64,000 nt of DNA from JAWVFK01 sp033856175 (lineage in GTDB: Bacteria; Actinomycetota; Thermoleophilia; Solirubrobacterales; 70-9), in NCBI GenBank assembly GCA_033856175.1, contig JAWVFK010000006.1, positions 74,426-138,425 of the forward strand. Reading direction: 5' to 3'. A program made the position numbers and the translations under genes. The notes below the pieces were generated by a model that searched no databases, had not been told where the DNA came from, and saw only the letters and a list, made by a program, of their open reading frames with translations. Shown piece by piece: positions 1 through 7,595 of the stretch; position 1 is the stretch's first letter, and each line of letters begins with the position of its first letter.

Positions 1-2
1 AG

Positions 3-470
3 GTCTCGTCGAAGGCTGAACGCGACGAGTTCGCTCGTGCGAGGCACTTCGACCTACAGCGGTACCTGAAGCTGTACGCGGATCACAAAGATCCGCATGT
101 CGACGAAGTGGTCGAAACGCTTGATGCGTTGGAAGGAAGCGGGCCTGAAATCGCCGATCGCCTCGGCAACCGCGCAATCTGCGTAAGTGTGGCCTTGGCC
201 GCTTGGGACCTGGAGATTCGTGCGGACCCGGCTGTGGCGGAGAAATACTCTAGATTCGTCGGAGACTTCCTTGAGCGCTTGGCTGAGCAGGTCGCCCGTA
301 TGAAGGAGTTCGACATCGACCGGCGCTACGATTACCTGGTCGAGTTTCAGCGTAACTTGACGCAGGCCGCGGTCGAGCGGCCGGCGATTGAGTTTCGCCA
401 TCGGACCTTGCTCGATCAGTTCGCAACCTGGTCCAGGACTGGCCACCTGCGCGGGGATTCGGAAGCCTGA
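3..470 (+). CDS. Unknown protein, C-terminal part (5' end outside window)
   Basis: The frame is open from base 3 to the TGA at 468-470, giving 155 residues with no in-frame stop. The gene therefore starts upstream of the window, and the first internal ATG at 108 is unlikely to be the real start. The visible part is charged and mostly helical in character, with many Glu, Arg and Asp residues, no membrane segment and no recognisable motif. It ends in a polar tail (HLRGDSEA). Codon use is less GC-biased than in most of the window, as it is in the adjoining gene-poor stretch. I do not recognise the family and assign no function. Confidence 0.6.
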   Translation, partial: VSSKAERDEFARARHFDLQRYLKLYADHKDPHVDEVVETLDALEGSGPEIADRLGNRAICVSVALAAWDLEIRADPAVAEKYSRFVGDFLERLAEQVARMKEFDIDRRYDYLVEFQRNLTQAAVERPAIEFRHRTLLDQFATWSRTGHLRGDSEA

Positions 471-978
471 GACGGCTCTGCCGACGGCTGAGGGCTGGAA
501 GCTCGCACATTACTTCGGAGGGATCGCGTACTGGGAGTGGAACGGACGTCGACTCCAACTATGCACCCTCCGAGAAAGCGGCACCTGTCGTCCCCCGAGC
601 GGGACGCATTCATGGCGTCGGCGGCCGCCGCCGGGTGTGGCCTCGCGACGTTTCTGGCGCGCAGTCGCGCTGAATCGTCCGGTGCAACAGTTGGCGCACA
701 ACGCTGAGTCCGTGGAGTCCCGCAGTTGCGTGCCCCGCGGTTGGGTCGCCTGATCGGTGTGAAGCCAGGCGGGCTTGCGATGCAACTCGGGCCGCTTTCT
801 TATGGTGTCGCGAGACTTGGGCCTGGGTTCCAGATCGCGGCGCTGCCCTCGCCACTGGCCGCTAGCCGGTGTTCCCTGGTTCCCCGTTTCGCCGAGAACT
901 ATTCACGCCGAGAATAGTTCTCGGACGGACCGATTCGGCAGTGCCGCCGCCCGCTGGCCACCCCGCCGTAGCGCCTAC
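471..978. other. Gene-poor interval
   Basis: About 500 bases with no convincing gene. Open frames here are short, overlap one another and lack a ribosome-binding site. Two things stand out: a 48-codon frame at 561-707 that resembles a fragment of a ribbon-helix-helix or MobC-type protein, and a perfect 13-bp hairpin at 892-924. The interval may be decayed accessory DNA, which would fit the weaker codon bias of the partial gene to its left. Confidence 0.5.
892..924. terminator. Perfect 13-bp hairpin, possible terminator
   Basis: The arm CCGAGAACTATTC (892-904) pairs perfectly with 912-924 across a 7-base loop. It lies 55 bases past the stop of the GST-like gene on the minus strand, where a terminator would be expected. 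There is no clear T-run on either side, so it could instead be a protein-binding palindrome or a remnant of a mobile element end. Confidence 0.45.
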
Positions 979-1731
979 CTACGCTGGCTCGGGCAGCAAC
1001 CGATCGACGAGCTCGAGCGCCGGGCGCCCCTCGAACAGCGGCATCACATCGGGCCGGTAGAGGATCAGCGCGAGGCTCGGCGCGACCATGAAGTCCGCGG
1101 CGTTGGGCTGCTCGCCGCCGATGACACCGGCGCCGATCCAGCTGTCGATCTGGTCGAGCATCGCGACCAGTTCGGTCAGGCGCTTCTCGTCGGATCTTGG
1201 ATCTGTGGCGAAGACTCCGCGGAGGATCCTCGGGACGATCAGGCGCCGGGCCAGCTCGCTGCGGTAGAGGACGTAGCCGAGGCGGCCGTTGGCCGTTATC
1301 CGGCTGAGCGTCGCCGGGTCGCGCACGAAGGCGGCGCCCGCGATTCGCCGGGCGGCCATCTGAAGGGTCTCGTTTGCCCAGCGCTCGACCTCCTCGACCG
1401 CCGCCCGCCGCTCGGGATCGGCCGGAAACAGCGCTGGCTGGGGGTGGTGCTCGTCGAGGAAGCGCGCGATCGTGTGGTTGGTGGAGACCCGATCGCCATT
1501 GGCGGCGAGGCCCGGCACGGTGCCGAGGCGATCGCCCAGGCGCAGGCCAAATGTCCGCCGGCCACCGGCGCTGCGGGTCTGGCCGCCGGCGTCGAACCCG
1601 TGCAGCCGTGCGACGAACGGGTGCAGCAGGGTGACGATGTCGACGCGCGTGTACGGCACCTGCTTGTGCTCGAGCATCAGCATCGCCGAGCGGCAGGCGT
1701 GCGAGCCGGGGATCACGTAGAGCTTGTACAT
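979..1731 (-). CDS. Glutathione S-transferase-like protein
   Basis: This 250-residue protein begins with a thioredoxin-fold N-terminal domain typical of GSTs: MYKLYVIPGSHACRSAMLML (residues 1-20), followed by a region with VPGL, where the cis-proline of the fold normally lies, and STNHTIARFL, where the family usually has the Ser that binds the thiol peptide. A mostly helical C-terminal domain fills residues 110-250. Actinobacteria generally lack glutathione, so the thiol substrate is unclear; the family also includes mycothiol- or non-thiol-related proteins. It is a single-gene unit, divergent from nothing nearby and followed by a hairpin at 892-924. The GST fold is fairly secure; the reaction is not. 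Confidence 0.75.
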   Translation of the reverse strand: MYKLYVIPGSHACRSAMLMLEHKQVPYTRVDIVTLLHPFVARLHGFDAGGQTRSAGGRRTFGLRLGDRLGTVPGLAANGDRVSTNHTIARFLDEHHPQPALFPADPERRAAVEEVERWANETLQMAARRIAGAAFVRDPATLSRITANGRLGYVLYRSELARRLIVPRILRGVFATDPRSDEKRLTELVAMLDQIDSWIGAGVIGGEQPNAADFMVAPSLALILYRPDVMPLFEGRPALELVDRLLPEPA

Positions 1732-1791
1732 ACAGGCCGGTCAGCCGGCACGCTACTCGGGACGGCTGAGTCGAAAGAGCCCGACCCGGCG

Positions 1792-2193
1792 CTAGTCAGC
1801 CCACCAGTCGCGCTCGCCCTCGACGTCTTCGCGCGGAGCCTCGCCGAGATTGGGCGCGCCGATGACGAGGATCTCGAGGCCCTCCGGCCCGGCCTCGTAG
1901 CCTCGCCAGGTACCGGGGGGGACGCGCACCACATCCCACTGCTTGAGCTCGACGATCTCGTCGTCGAGCTTCATTCGCCCGCTCCCGCGCACGACCACGT
2001 ACACCTCCTCTTGCTTCCTGTGCGTGTGGCCGTAGGGAAAGCGATAGCCGGGCGGGACGTGCTGGTAGCCCAGACCGGATTGCTCGAGCTCGAGCGCCTC
2101 GGTCGCCAAGCGGAACTCCAGGTCCGGCGCGCCGTCGAATTTGGACCCGAGATCCTCCAGATCCTCCTTGAGGTTCCTGAGCGTGAACGGCAC
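1792..2193 (-). CDS. Cupin-domain protein
   Basis: A 133-residue single-domain cupin. The first cupin motif is GYRFPYGHTHRKQEEVYVV, which supplies the His, His and Glu metal ligands. The second, DVVRVPPGTWRGYEAG, has a Trp where a metal-binding His often sits, so the metal site may be incomplete. The start is GTG at 2193, supported by a TAGGAT hexamer seven bases upstream, which implies a leaderless mRNA. It is divergent from the carbonic anhydrase gene, with about 70 bp between the starts. Small cupins of this kind bind small ligands or act as isomerases and dioxygenases; nothing here shows which. Confidence 0.8.
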   Translation of the reverse strand: MPFTLRNLKEDLEDLGSKFDGAPDLEFRLATEALELEQSGLGYQHVPPGYRFPYGHTHRKQEEVYVVVRGSGRMKLDDEIVELKQWDVVRVPPGTWRGYEAGPEGLEILVIGAPNLGEAPREDVEGERDWWAD

Positions 2194-2200
2194 GGCCGCA

Positions 2201-2206
2201 ATCCTA
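2201..2206 (-). promoter_or_regulatory. -10 box of the cupin gene
   Basis: TAGGAT on the minus strand, seven bases from the GTG start at 2193. The spacing implies that transcription starts at or next to the GTG. Confidence 0.55.
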
Positions 2207-2247
2207 CGGTGACCAGCGGGAGGACAGAGATCGCGTCCAACTGCCTG

Positions 2248-2253
2248 TAGCCT
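2248..2253 (+). promoter_or_regulatory. -10 box of the carbonic anhydrase gene
   Basis: TAGCCT, nine bases before the ATG at 2263. No Shine-Dalgarno sequence fits between them, so the transcript is probably leaderless. Confidence 0.5.
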
Positions 2254-2262
2254 CGCGCCCCG

Positions 2263-3006
2263 ATGACCGCGGCCGCCCGCTCAACCCCATACGGCTACGG
2301 GCCTGACGACGGGCCGGCGAGGTGGGCCTCGCTCGACGAGGCATACCGCGAGTGCGGGGAGGGGCGCCAGCAGTCGCCAATCGATCTTTCGGGAGGCATT
2401 GCCGCTGAGCTGCCCAGCCTCGAGCTCTCCTACTCGCCGGCGCCGGTCTCCCTCGAGAACAACGGCCACACGGTCCAGGCAAGCTATCGCGCCGGGTCAG
2501 CCACGATGCGGTTGGCGGAGCGCCGTTCGGAACTGCGCCAGCTCCACTTCCACGCTCCGAGCGAGCACACCGTCGAGGCCCGCAGCTTTCCCGTCGAGCT
2601 TCACTTCGTCTACGAAGACGAGCAGGGCGGTCTCACCGTCGTGGCCGTGCTCGTCGAGGAAGGCGAGGCGAACCCCAGATTCGATCGGCTGCTCGACGCT
2701 ATCCGCGGGCTGAAGCCCGGCGAGGTGGCGACCGTGGCGGAAGGACTCGACCCGGCCGATCTCATGCCTGTTGCCGCGCTGGACGCTCGCTGGTCCTATC
2801 GCGGTTCGCTGACGACCCCGCCCTGCACCGAAGGGGTGAGCTGGCAGGTCGTCAAGGACCCGGTCGCCCTCTCGGTCGACCAGATAGGCGCATTCACGTC
2901 GTTGTACGAGGGGACCAACCGCCCTGTGCAGTCCCTCAACGGGCGCCAGCTATTGGTCACGCCGGCAGACTCGGTGGATCGCCTCGCAGCATCGCGCAGC
3001 CAATAG
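2263..3006 (+). CDS. Alpha-class carbonic anhydrase
   Basis: This 247-residue enzyme interconverts CO2 and bicarbonate. The alpha-class signatures appear in order: QSPIDL (37-42), NNGHTVQ (66-72) with His69 as the likely proton shuttle, RQLHFHAPSEH (92-102) with zinc ligands His95 and His97, ELHFVY with the third ligand His114, and SLTTPPCTEG with the active-site Thr. Length fits the catalytic domain alone. Alpha-class enzymes of bacteria are usually exported, yet no signal peptide is visible here: the N-terminus MTAAARSTPYGYG runs straight into the domain. The enzyme may be cytoplasmic, or the true start may be misjudged, although the -10 box at 2248-2253 supports this ATG. Confidence 0.93.
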   Translation: MTAAARSTPYGYGPDDGPARWASLDEAYRECGEGRQQSPIDLSGGIAAELPSLELSYSPAPVSLENNGHTVQASYRAGSATMRLAERRSELRQLHFHAPSEHTVEARSFPVELHFVYEDEQGGLTVVAVLVEEGEANPRFDRLLDAIRGLKPGEVATVAEGLDPADLMPVAALDARWSYRGSLTTPPCTEGVSWQVVKDPVALSVDQIGAFTSLYEGTNRPVQSLNGRQLLVTPADSVDRLAASRSQ

Positions 3007-3100
3007 CGTCGCCGCCATAGACTTCCGACTGCGAAGCACCTGAGGGGCGCGGAGCGTCTACTCCCGGCCCAAGGTTCCGACCACCGAAGGAAGGACGAAG

Positions 3101-3958
3101 ATGAACGCAGCCCAGATGGATCCCGCCGAGTTCCGAGAGAAGCAGAAGGCCGACTGGAACATCGCGGCAAAGGGATGGCGGAAGTGGTCGGACACCATCG
3201 ACGCCGGCGCTCATGTGGTGAGCGAACGCCTCGTCGAGCTCGCCGAGGTAAAACCCGGCAACACCGTCCTCGATGTCGCCTGCGGCTACGGTGAGCCGTC
3301 GCTCACGGCGGCCCAGGTCGCCGGCCCGGATGGCAAGGTCGTCGCGACCGACCAGGCGGGGGAGATGCTGGCCTACGGGCGCGAGCGCGCAGCCGCGCGC
3401 GGGCTCGACAACGTGGAGTTCGTCGAGGCCGGCGCTGCCGCCCTCGACTACGGCGAGGGAACCTTTGACGCCGCCGTCTCGCGCTGGGGAATCATCTTCG
3501 AGCCGGAGCCCGAGCAGATTGCGGGGCAAATCCGGGGCTTCCTCAAGCCCGGCGCAAAGTTCGCGATCTCCTCATGGGGCGCTCCGGACACCGCTCCGAT
3601 GATCGCCGTGCCGATGCAGACCGCGCTCGGGATCCTCGAGCTGCCGCCTCCGCCGCCCGGAAGTCCCGGCCCTCTGGCCCGCCCCACCCCGGAGGCGATC
3701 TCGGCTCTGCTCGAGGGCGGCGGACTCTCGGATGTCAAGGCCGAGGATCTGACGACCAGCTTCAGCTGGGACTCCCCCGAGGACTTCATGGTCTATTGCC
3801 GGGAAATCATCGCGCCGCTGACCGCGCTCGTCGCGCAGTATCCGGACAAGGCCGACGCCGTCTGGGACGGCATCGCCAAGGCTGCCGGCGAGTACGCCGA
3901 CGGGGACGGCAGGGTGACGCTGGAGAACCAGGTGCTCGTCGCGGTGGGAACGGCCTAG
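3101..3958 (+). CDS. Class I SAM-dependent methyltransferase
   Basis: A 285-residue methyltransferase of the Rossmann-fold type. Motif I, VLDVACGYGEPS, is at about residues 56-67. It is followed by the acidic end of strand 2 (VVATDQAGEML), the GLDNVEFVEAGAAAL segment, and DAAVSRWGIIFEPEP as the post-motif region. These resemble UbiE- or Coq5-type enzymes, but the substrate cannot be read from the sequence. A strong ribosome-binding site (GGAAGGA) precedes the ATG. The DHFR-like gene starts eight bases after the stop, so the two are likely co-transcribed. Confidence 0.85.
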   Translation: MNAAQMDPAEFREKQKADWNIAAKGWRKWSDTIDAGAHVVSERLVELAEVKPGNTVLDVACGYGEPSLTAAQVAGPDGKVVATDQAGEMLAYGRERAAARGLDNVEFVEAGAAALDYGEGTFDAAVSRWGIIFEPEPEQIAGQIRGFLKPGAKFAISSWGAPDTAPMIAVPMQTALGILELPPPPPGSPGPLARPTPEAISALLEGGGLSDVKAEDLTTSFSWDSPEDFMVYCREIIAPLTALVAQYPDKADAVWDGIAKAAGEYADGDGRVTLENQVLVAVGTA

Positions 3959-3966
3959 GCCTGAAG

Positions 3967-4539
3967 ATGGCAGCGCGGCTGGTCGTGACGGAGTTCGTAT
4001 CGCTCGACGGCGTCATGGAGGCGCCCGGGGGCGAGCCCGACTTCAAGTACCCGGGGTGGACGTTCGAGTTCGAGCGGGGCGAGGACGGGACCCAGTTCAA
4101 GGTCGACGAGGCGATGGGTGCGGATGGGCTGCTGCTCGGCCGGCGCACCTACGAGAGCTTCGCCGGCGCCTGGCCCCAGCGTGAGGGCGAGTTCGCCGAC
4201 AAGTTCAACTCGATGCCGAAGTTCGTCGTCTCGACGACGCTCGGGGATCCGGACTGGAACAACACGACGGTCCTGGGCAGCGGCGACGCCACGGCCGAGG
4301 TCGCCAAGCTCAAGCAGGAGTTCGACGGAGAGCTGCAGGTACCGGGGAGCCAGCGCCTCGTTCAGGAGCTGATCGCCAGCGACCTTGTCGACCAGGTCAA
4401 CCTGATGGTCTTCCCGGTGATCCTCGGGACCGGCAAGAAGGCATTCGAGGAACAGCCCGAGCGGCGGCTGCTGCGCCTCACCGAGTCGAAGGTCGTCGGC
4501 GAAGGCGTCGTCGTGCTGGTCTACGAGCGGGCCGCTTAG
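3967..4539 (+). CDS. Dihydrofolate reductase / RibD C-terminal-like reductase
   Basis: A 190-residue protein of the RibD_C/DHFR-like fold. It starts MAARLVVTEFVSLDGVMEAP, the usual opening of this family. It then has GLLLGRRTYESFAGAWP (NADPH-binding region), KFVVSTTL, and the C-terminal GSQRLVQELIASDLVDQ and VFPVILGTGKKAF segments. Members reduce small heterocycles or are uncharacterised; true folate reduction is doubtful. The frame extends upstream through the methyltransferase gene, but the family N-terminus fixes the ATG at 3967. It probably forms a two-gene unit with the methyltransferase and is followed by the palindromic element at 4549-4601. Confidence 0.85.
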   Translation: MAARLVVTEFVSLDGVMEAPGGEPDFKYPGWTFEFERGEDGTQFKVDEAMGADGLLLGRRTYESFAGAWPQREGEFADKFNSMPKFVVSTTLGDPDWNNTTVLGSGDATAEVAKLKQEFDGELQVPGSQRLVQELIASDLVDQVNLMVFPVILGTGKKAFEEQPERRLLRLTESKVVGEGVVVLVYERAA

Positions 4540-4548
4540 ATACCCGGG

Positions 4549-4601
4549 TCAGGTCTGGCAATCCGACACATCGGTAGATGTCGGCAATCGATCTGACCTG
4601 A
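4549..4601. repeat. Nested palindrome, REP-like element
   Basis: Outer arms TCAGGTC (4549-4555) and GACCTGA (4595-4601) enclose inner arms CCGACA (4563-4568) and TGTCGG (4579-4584). GGCAAT occurs in direct orientation beside both inner arms. The left part closely matches 10105-10135 elsewhere in the window (shared CAGGTCT-N-GCAAT and ACATCG). Such GGGTCAGGTCT palindromes are known beside REP-associated transposases, though none is present here. It may also act as a terminator for the preceding gene. Confidence 0.5.
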
Positions 4602-4617
4602 GCAGGGCGAGCGCGAG

Positions 4618-6204
4618 GTGCACGAGACCGGGCTGCTGATCCTCGCGCTTTGCGTTGGGATCCCCGCGCTGAGCGTGGTCGCGCGGCTGTTCGATATCCC
4701 GTATCCGATCGTCCTCGTGCTGGGAGCGCTCGCGCTCGGACTGCTGCCCGGCGTTCCCGAGGTCGAGCTCGACCCCGACCTCGTCCTGGTCATCTTCCTG
4801 CCGCCGCTGCTCTACGTGTCGGCGTTCATGGCCGACCTGCGGGCGCTGCGCGCCGACGCAAGGTCGCTCTCCCTGACCTCGATCGGCCTGGTCCTGATGA
4901 CGGCGTGCGCGGTCGCGGTTGTCGGTCACGAGCTCGTCGGCCTGCCCTGGGCGATCTCGTTTGCGCTGGGGGCGATCGTCTCGCCGACCGATCCGGTCGC
5001 AGCGACGGCGATCTCACGCGAGCTTGGCGTTCCGCGGCGGCTGGTCACCGTGATCGAGGGGGAGAGTCTGGTCAACGACTCGTCGGCGCTGATTGCCTAT
5101 CGGGTCGCGCTGGCCGCGGCGATCGGCGGCAGCTTCTCGCTCTTCGACGCGAGCCTCGACTTCGTCGTTGCGGTCCTCGGCGGGATCGCGGTGGGGTTGG
5201 CGGTGGGCGCCGCGATCGCCGAGGTGCGGCGGCGCCTCGACGACGTGCAGGTGGAGATCACGATCTCGCTGTTCACGGGGTTCGCCGCCTTTCTGCCGGC
5301 CGAGGGGCTCGGCGTCTCGGGCGTGCTCGCGGCGGTCACCGCGGGGATCTATCTGGGCTGGCTGGCGCCGAGGATCTCGACGGCGGAGATGCGGATGCAG
5401 GGCAGGGCCGTCTGGGAGATAGTCACCTTCCTCCTCAACGCGGTCCTGTTCGTGCTGATCGGCCTCCAGCTGCCGAGGATTCTCGACGCCGTTGCGGGCA
5501 TCAACGGGCTCACCCTGGCCGCCTACGCGCTGGCGACGATCGCGGCCGTCATCGGTGTGCGCTTCCTCTGGCTGTTCACGACGCCCTACCTGTTGCGGGC
5601 GCTGGACCGTCGCCCGAGCCAGGTCTCACGAAGGATCGGCGCCGGCCCCCGGATCGTCATCGGCTGGGCGGGAATGCGCGGAGCGGTCTCGCTCGCCGCA
5701 GCGCTCGCCCTGCCGCTCGAGACCAGCGCGGGGGCGCCCCTCCCCGATCGCGACCTGGTGATCTTCCTCGCCTACTGCGTCGTCCTGTTCACGGTCGTCG
5801 TACAGGGGCTGACCCTGCCGGCCCTGATCCGCCGGCTCGGCGTGATCGACGACGGCACCGAGGAGGAGGCCGAGGAGCACGCGGCGCGGATCGGCGCCGC
5901 CGAGGCGGCGCTGGAGGCGCTCGATGCTCTCGCGAAGGAGGAGTGGGCGCGCGACGACAGCGTCGAGCGCCTGCGCCGGCTCCATGACTTCCGCCGCCAG
6001 CGCTTCGCCGCCATGCGAGGCGACCTCGAAGACGAGGACGGAATCCTCGACCGCTCGCTCGCCTATCAGCGCCTGACCCGCGCGGTGATCCAGGCGCAGC
6101 ACGAGGCCATCGTGGCGATGCGAAACGGCGGCGTCATCTCGGCCGAGGTGATGCGCCGGGTCGAGCGCGACCTCGACCTCGAGGAGTCACGGCTGGAGAT
6201 CTGA
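4618..6204 (+). CDS. CPA1-family Na+(K+)/H+ antiporter
   Basis: A 528-residue membrane antiporter with about 12 hydrophobic segments across residues 1-405. Family motifs are clear: FLPPLLYVSAF, ALGAIVSPTDPVAATAI (ion-binding Asp region), EGESLVNDSSALI and GWAGMRGAVSLAAALALPL. A charged, helical cytoplasmic tail of about 120 residues follows, as in NhaP and YjcE types. It exchanges protons for Na+ or K+ across the cytoplasmic membrane and so helps set internal pH and salt balance. The start is GTG at 4618; no ATG lies near enough to replace it. Confidence 0.93.
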   Translation: MHETGLLILALCVGIPALSVVARLFDIPYPIVLVLGALALGLLPGVPEVELDPDLVLVIFLPPLLYVSAFMADLRALRADARSLSLTSIGLVLMTACAVAVVGHELVGLPWAISFALGAIVSPTDPVAATAISRELGVPRRLVTVIEGESLVNDSSALIAYRVALAAAIGGSFSLFDASLDFVVAVLGGIAVGLAVGAAIAEVRRRLDDVQVEITISLFTGFAAFLPAEGLGVSGVLAAVTAGIYLGWLAPRISTAEMRMQGRAVWEIVTFLLNAVLFVLIGLQLPRILDAVAGINGLTLAAYALATIAAVIGVRFLWLFTTPYLLRALDRRPSQVSRRIGAGPRIVIGWAGMRGAVSLAAALALPLETSAGAPLPDRDLVIFLAYCVVLFTVVVQGLTLPALIRRLGVIDDGTEEEAEEHAARIGAAEAALEALDALAKEEWARDDSVERLRRLHDFRRQRFAAMRGDLEDEDGILDRSLAYQRLTRAVIQAQHEAIVAMRNGGVISAEVMRRVERDLDLEESRLEI

Positions 6205-6232
6205 GCCGCTGGCCCGACCGCATCCCGCGATG

Positions 6233-6238
6233 TAGGCT
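6233..6238 (+). promoter_or_regulatory. Possible -10 box inside a small hairpin
   Basis: TAGGCT lies 28 bases before the ATG at 6267. It sits in the loop and right arm of a small inverted repeat (CCCGCGA at 6224-6230, TCGCGGG at 6238-6244). This gene has a normal leader with a GAGGAGGAG ribosome-binding site. Confidence 0.3.
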
Positions 6239-6266
6239 CGCGGGCACCCAACGAGGAGGAGATCGC

Positions 6267-6551
6267 ATGCATGCACGCGTCGTCAGGTTCACCGACGTGT
6301 CGCCGGAGCGGATCAATCAGCTTGCGGCGCGGGTCGAGGAGTCGGGCGGGCCGCCGCCGGGGGTCGACTCGACCGGGTTCAAGCTTTTGTTCGACGAGAG
6401 CCAGGGCACGGCGACCTTCATCGGCTTCTTCGAGAGCGAGGAGAAGATGCGGGCGGCGAACGAGGTCTTCGAGCAGATGGATTCCTCGGAGACGCCGGGA
6501 ACCCGGGCCTCCGTGGACCTCTGCGAGGTCAAGATCGAAGGCGACGCCTAG
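6267..6551 (+). CDS. Small protein with dimeric alpha-beta-barrel character
   Basis: A 94-residue soluble protein with a strong ribosome-binding site (GAGGAGGAG) before the ATG. The pattern of a beta strand (ARVVRFT), a helix (SPERINQLAARVEE), then strand-rich segments (FKLLFDESQGTATFIGFFES) and a helix with EKMRAANEVFEQM is like the antibiotic-biosynthesis-monooxygenase (ABM) or EthD fold. There is no motif strong enough for a firm assignment. It converges on the OsmC gene with only one base between their stops. Confidence 0.6.
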   Translation: MHARVVRFTDVSPERINQLAARVEESGGPPPGVDSTGFKLLFDESQGTATFIGFFESEEKMRAANEVFEQMDSSETPGTRASVDLCEVKIEGDA

Positions 6552-6552
6552 T

Positions 6553-7059
6553 TCAGGAGGCCCGGTGGCTGACGCTGACCGGCACGCCCCCGGCCAGCGT
6601 CTGGTAGACGACGCAGTAGCGCTCGGTCGCAGCCAGTAGCTTGGCGACCTCGTCCTCGGGCAGCTCCGTCTCGAGCTCGAAGTGCAGGCGGATTGCGCTG
6701 AAGCCGACCGGCGCCTCCCGGTCGACGCCCATCGTTCCCTTGAAGTCGAGGTCGCCCTCGGCGCGGACGCGGCCGCTGACCTCGAGGCCGCGGTTGACCG
6801 CGACCGAGCGCAGCGTCACCCCCGCGCAGGCGACCAGGGCCTGCAGCAGCATGTCGCCCGAGCAGGCCATCGAGCCGTCGCCGCCGCTGGCGGGGTGGAG
6901 GCCCGCCTCGACCAGCGCCCGGCCCGTTGCGACCGAGCAGGCGACGTCCGTGGAGTCCAGGTTTCCCGCAGCCTCCAGCGTGATGACCGCGCTCTCGGGC
7001 TCCTCGCGGTAGCGCTCCTTCAGCGGGCCCTGCAGCCGGCGCAGCTCCTCCGTTTCCAT
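6553..7059 (-). CDS. OsmC/Ohr-family protein
   Basis: A 168-residue OsmC-like protein. The two redox cysteines are in MACSGDMLLQALVACAGV and ATERYCVVYQTL, the usual positions for the peroxidatic and resolving residues of this family. OsmC and Ohr proteins reduce organic hydroperoxides with a dithiol partner; some relatives with this longer N-terminus have no known activity. The ribosome-binding site AAGGAGGAC precedes the ATG at 7059. It fits with other oxidant-related genes nearby (YceI, VOC proteins), although it forms its own unit. Confidence 0.85.
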   Translation of the reverse strand: METEELRRLQGPLKERYREEPESAVITLEAAGNLDSTDVACSVATGRALVEAGLHPASGGDGSMACSGDMLLQALVACAGVTLRSVAVNRGLEVSGRVRAEGDLDFKGTMGVDREAPVGFSAIRLHFELETELPEDEVAKLLAATERYCVVYQTLAGGVPVSVSHRAS

Positions 7060-7178
7060 CTGTCCTCCTTCTAGCGAACGATGTCCTCAGTCTCGCAGCC
7101 AGGATGCGGTCGGGGCATCGAGATACTCAGGCCGCGGCGGAGATGAAATGCTGCGCCGAGAAGCGAGAAAGGAGCACG

Positions 7179-7574
7179 ATGGGCAATCAGTCCGAATTCA
7201 TCGGCGATGTCGACTTCATCGGAATGCCGACGCGCGATCTGCTGGCCGCCTCGGCCTTCTACGGCGAGACGCTGGGGCTGCCGCGCTCGGTCTACATGGA
7301 GGATCGCAACTACTCCGAGTTCGAGACCGGGAACGTGACGCTCAGCGTCTATGACGCCGAGAAGATGGGCCTCGAGCACCACGTCAACCCCAACGCGATC
7401 GCCCTGCACGTCGACGACGTCGAGGCCGCTCGCAAGCTGCTCGAAGATAGGGGCGTCAGCTTCAACGGCGACACCTTCGACACCGGCGTCTGCCAGATGG
7501 CGTTCTTCACCGACCCTGACGGCAACGCCCTGATGCTGCATCACCGCTACGCCCCGCGAACGACCGAGGGCTGA
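7179..7574 (+). CDS. VOC-fold protein (glyoxalase/bleomycin-resistance superfamily)
   Basis: A 131-residue single-chain VOC protein: VDFIGMPTRDLLAASAFYGE opens the first beta-alpha-beta-beta-beta module, and NAIALHVDDVEAARKLLEDR opens the second. It ends with FFTDPDGNALMLHHRY, where the Glu or His metal ligand normally lies. The ATG at 7179 is chosen because a strong AGAAAGGAG site precedes it; the longer upstream frame is not preceded by a site. VOC proteins bind metals and act as dioxygenases, isomerases or drug-binding proteins. The substrate is unknown. Confidence 0.82.
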   Translation: MGNQSEFIGDVDFIGMPTRDLLAASAFYGETLGLPRSVYMEDRNYSEFETGNVTLSVYDAEKMGLEHHVNPNAIALHVDDVEAARKLLEDRGVSFNGDTFDTGVCQMAFFTDPDGNALMLHHRYAPRTTEG

Positions 7575-7595
7575 TCCCCGCGTCTCTCCCGGGAG

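Noticed and set aside
775..2250. 491-codon open frame on the plus strand
   Set aside because: It is the antisense shadow of the GST-like and cupin genes, which have family motifs; the plus frame has none.
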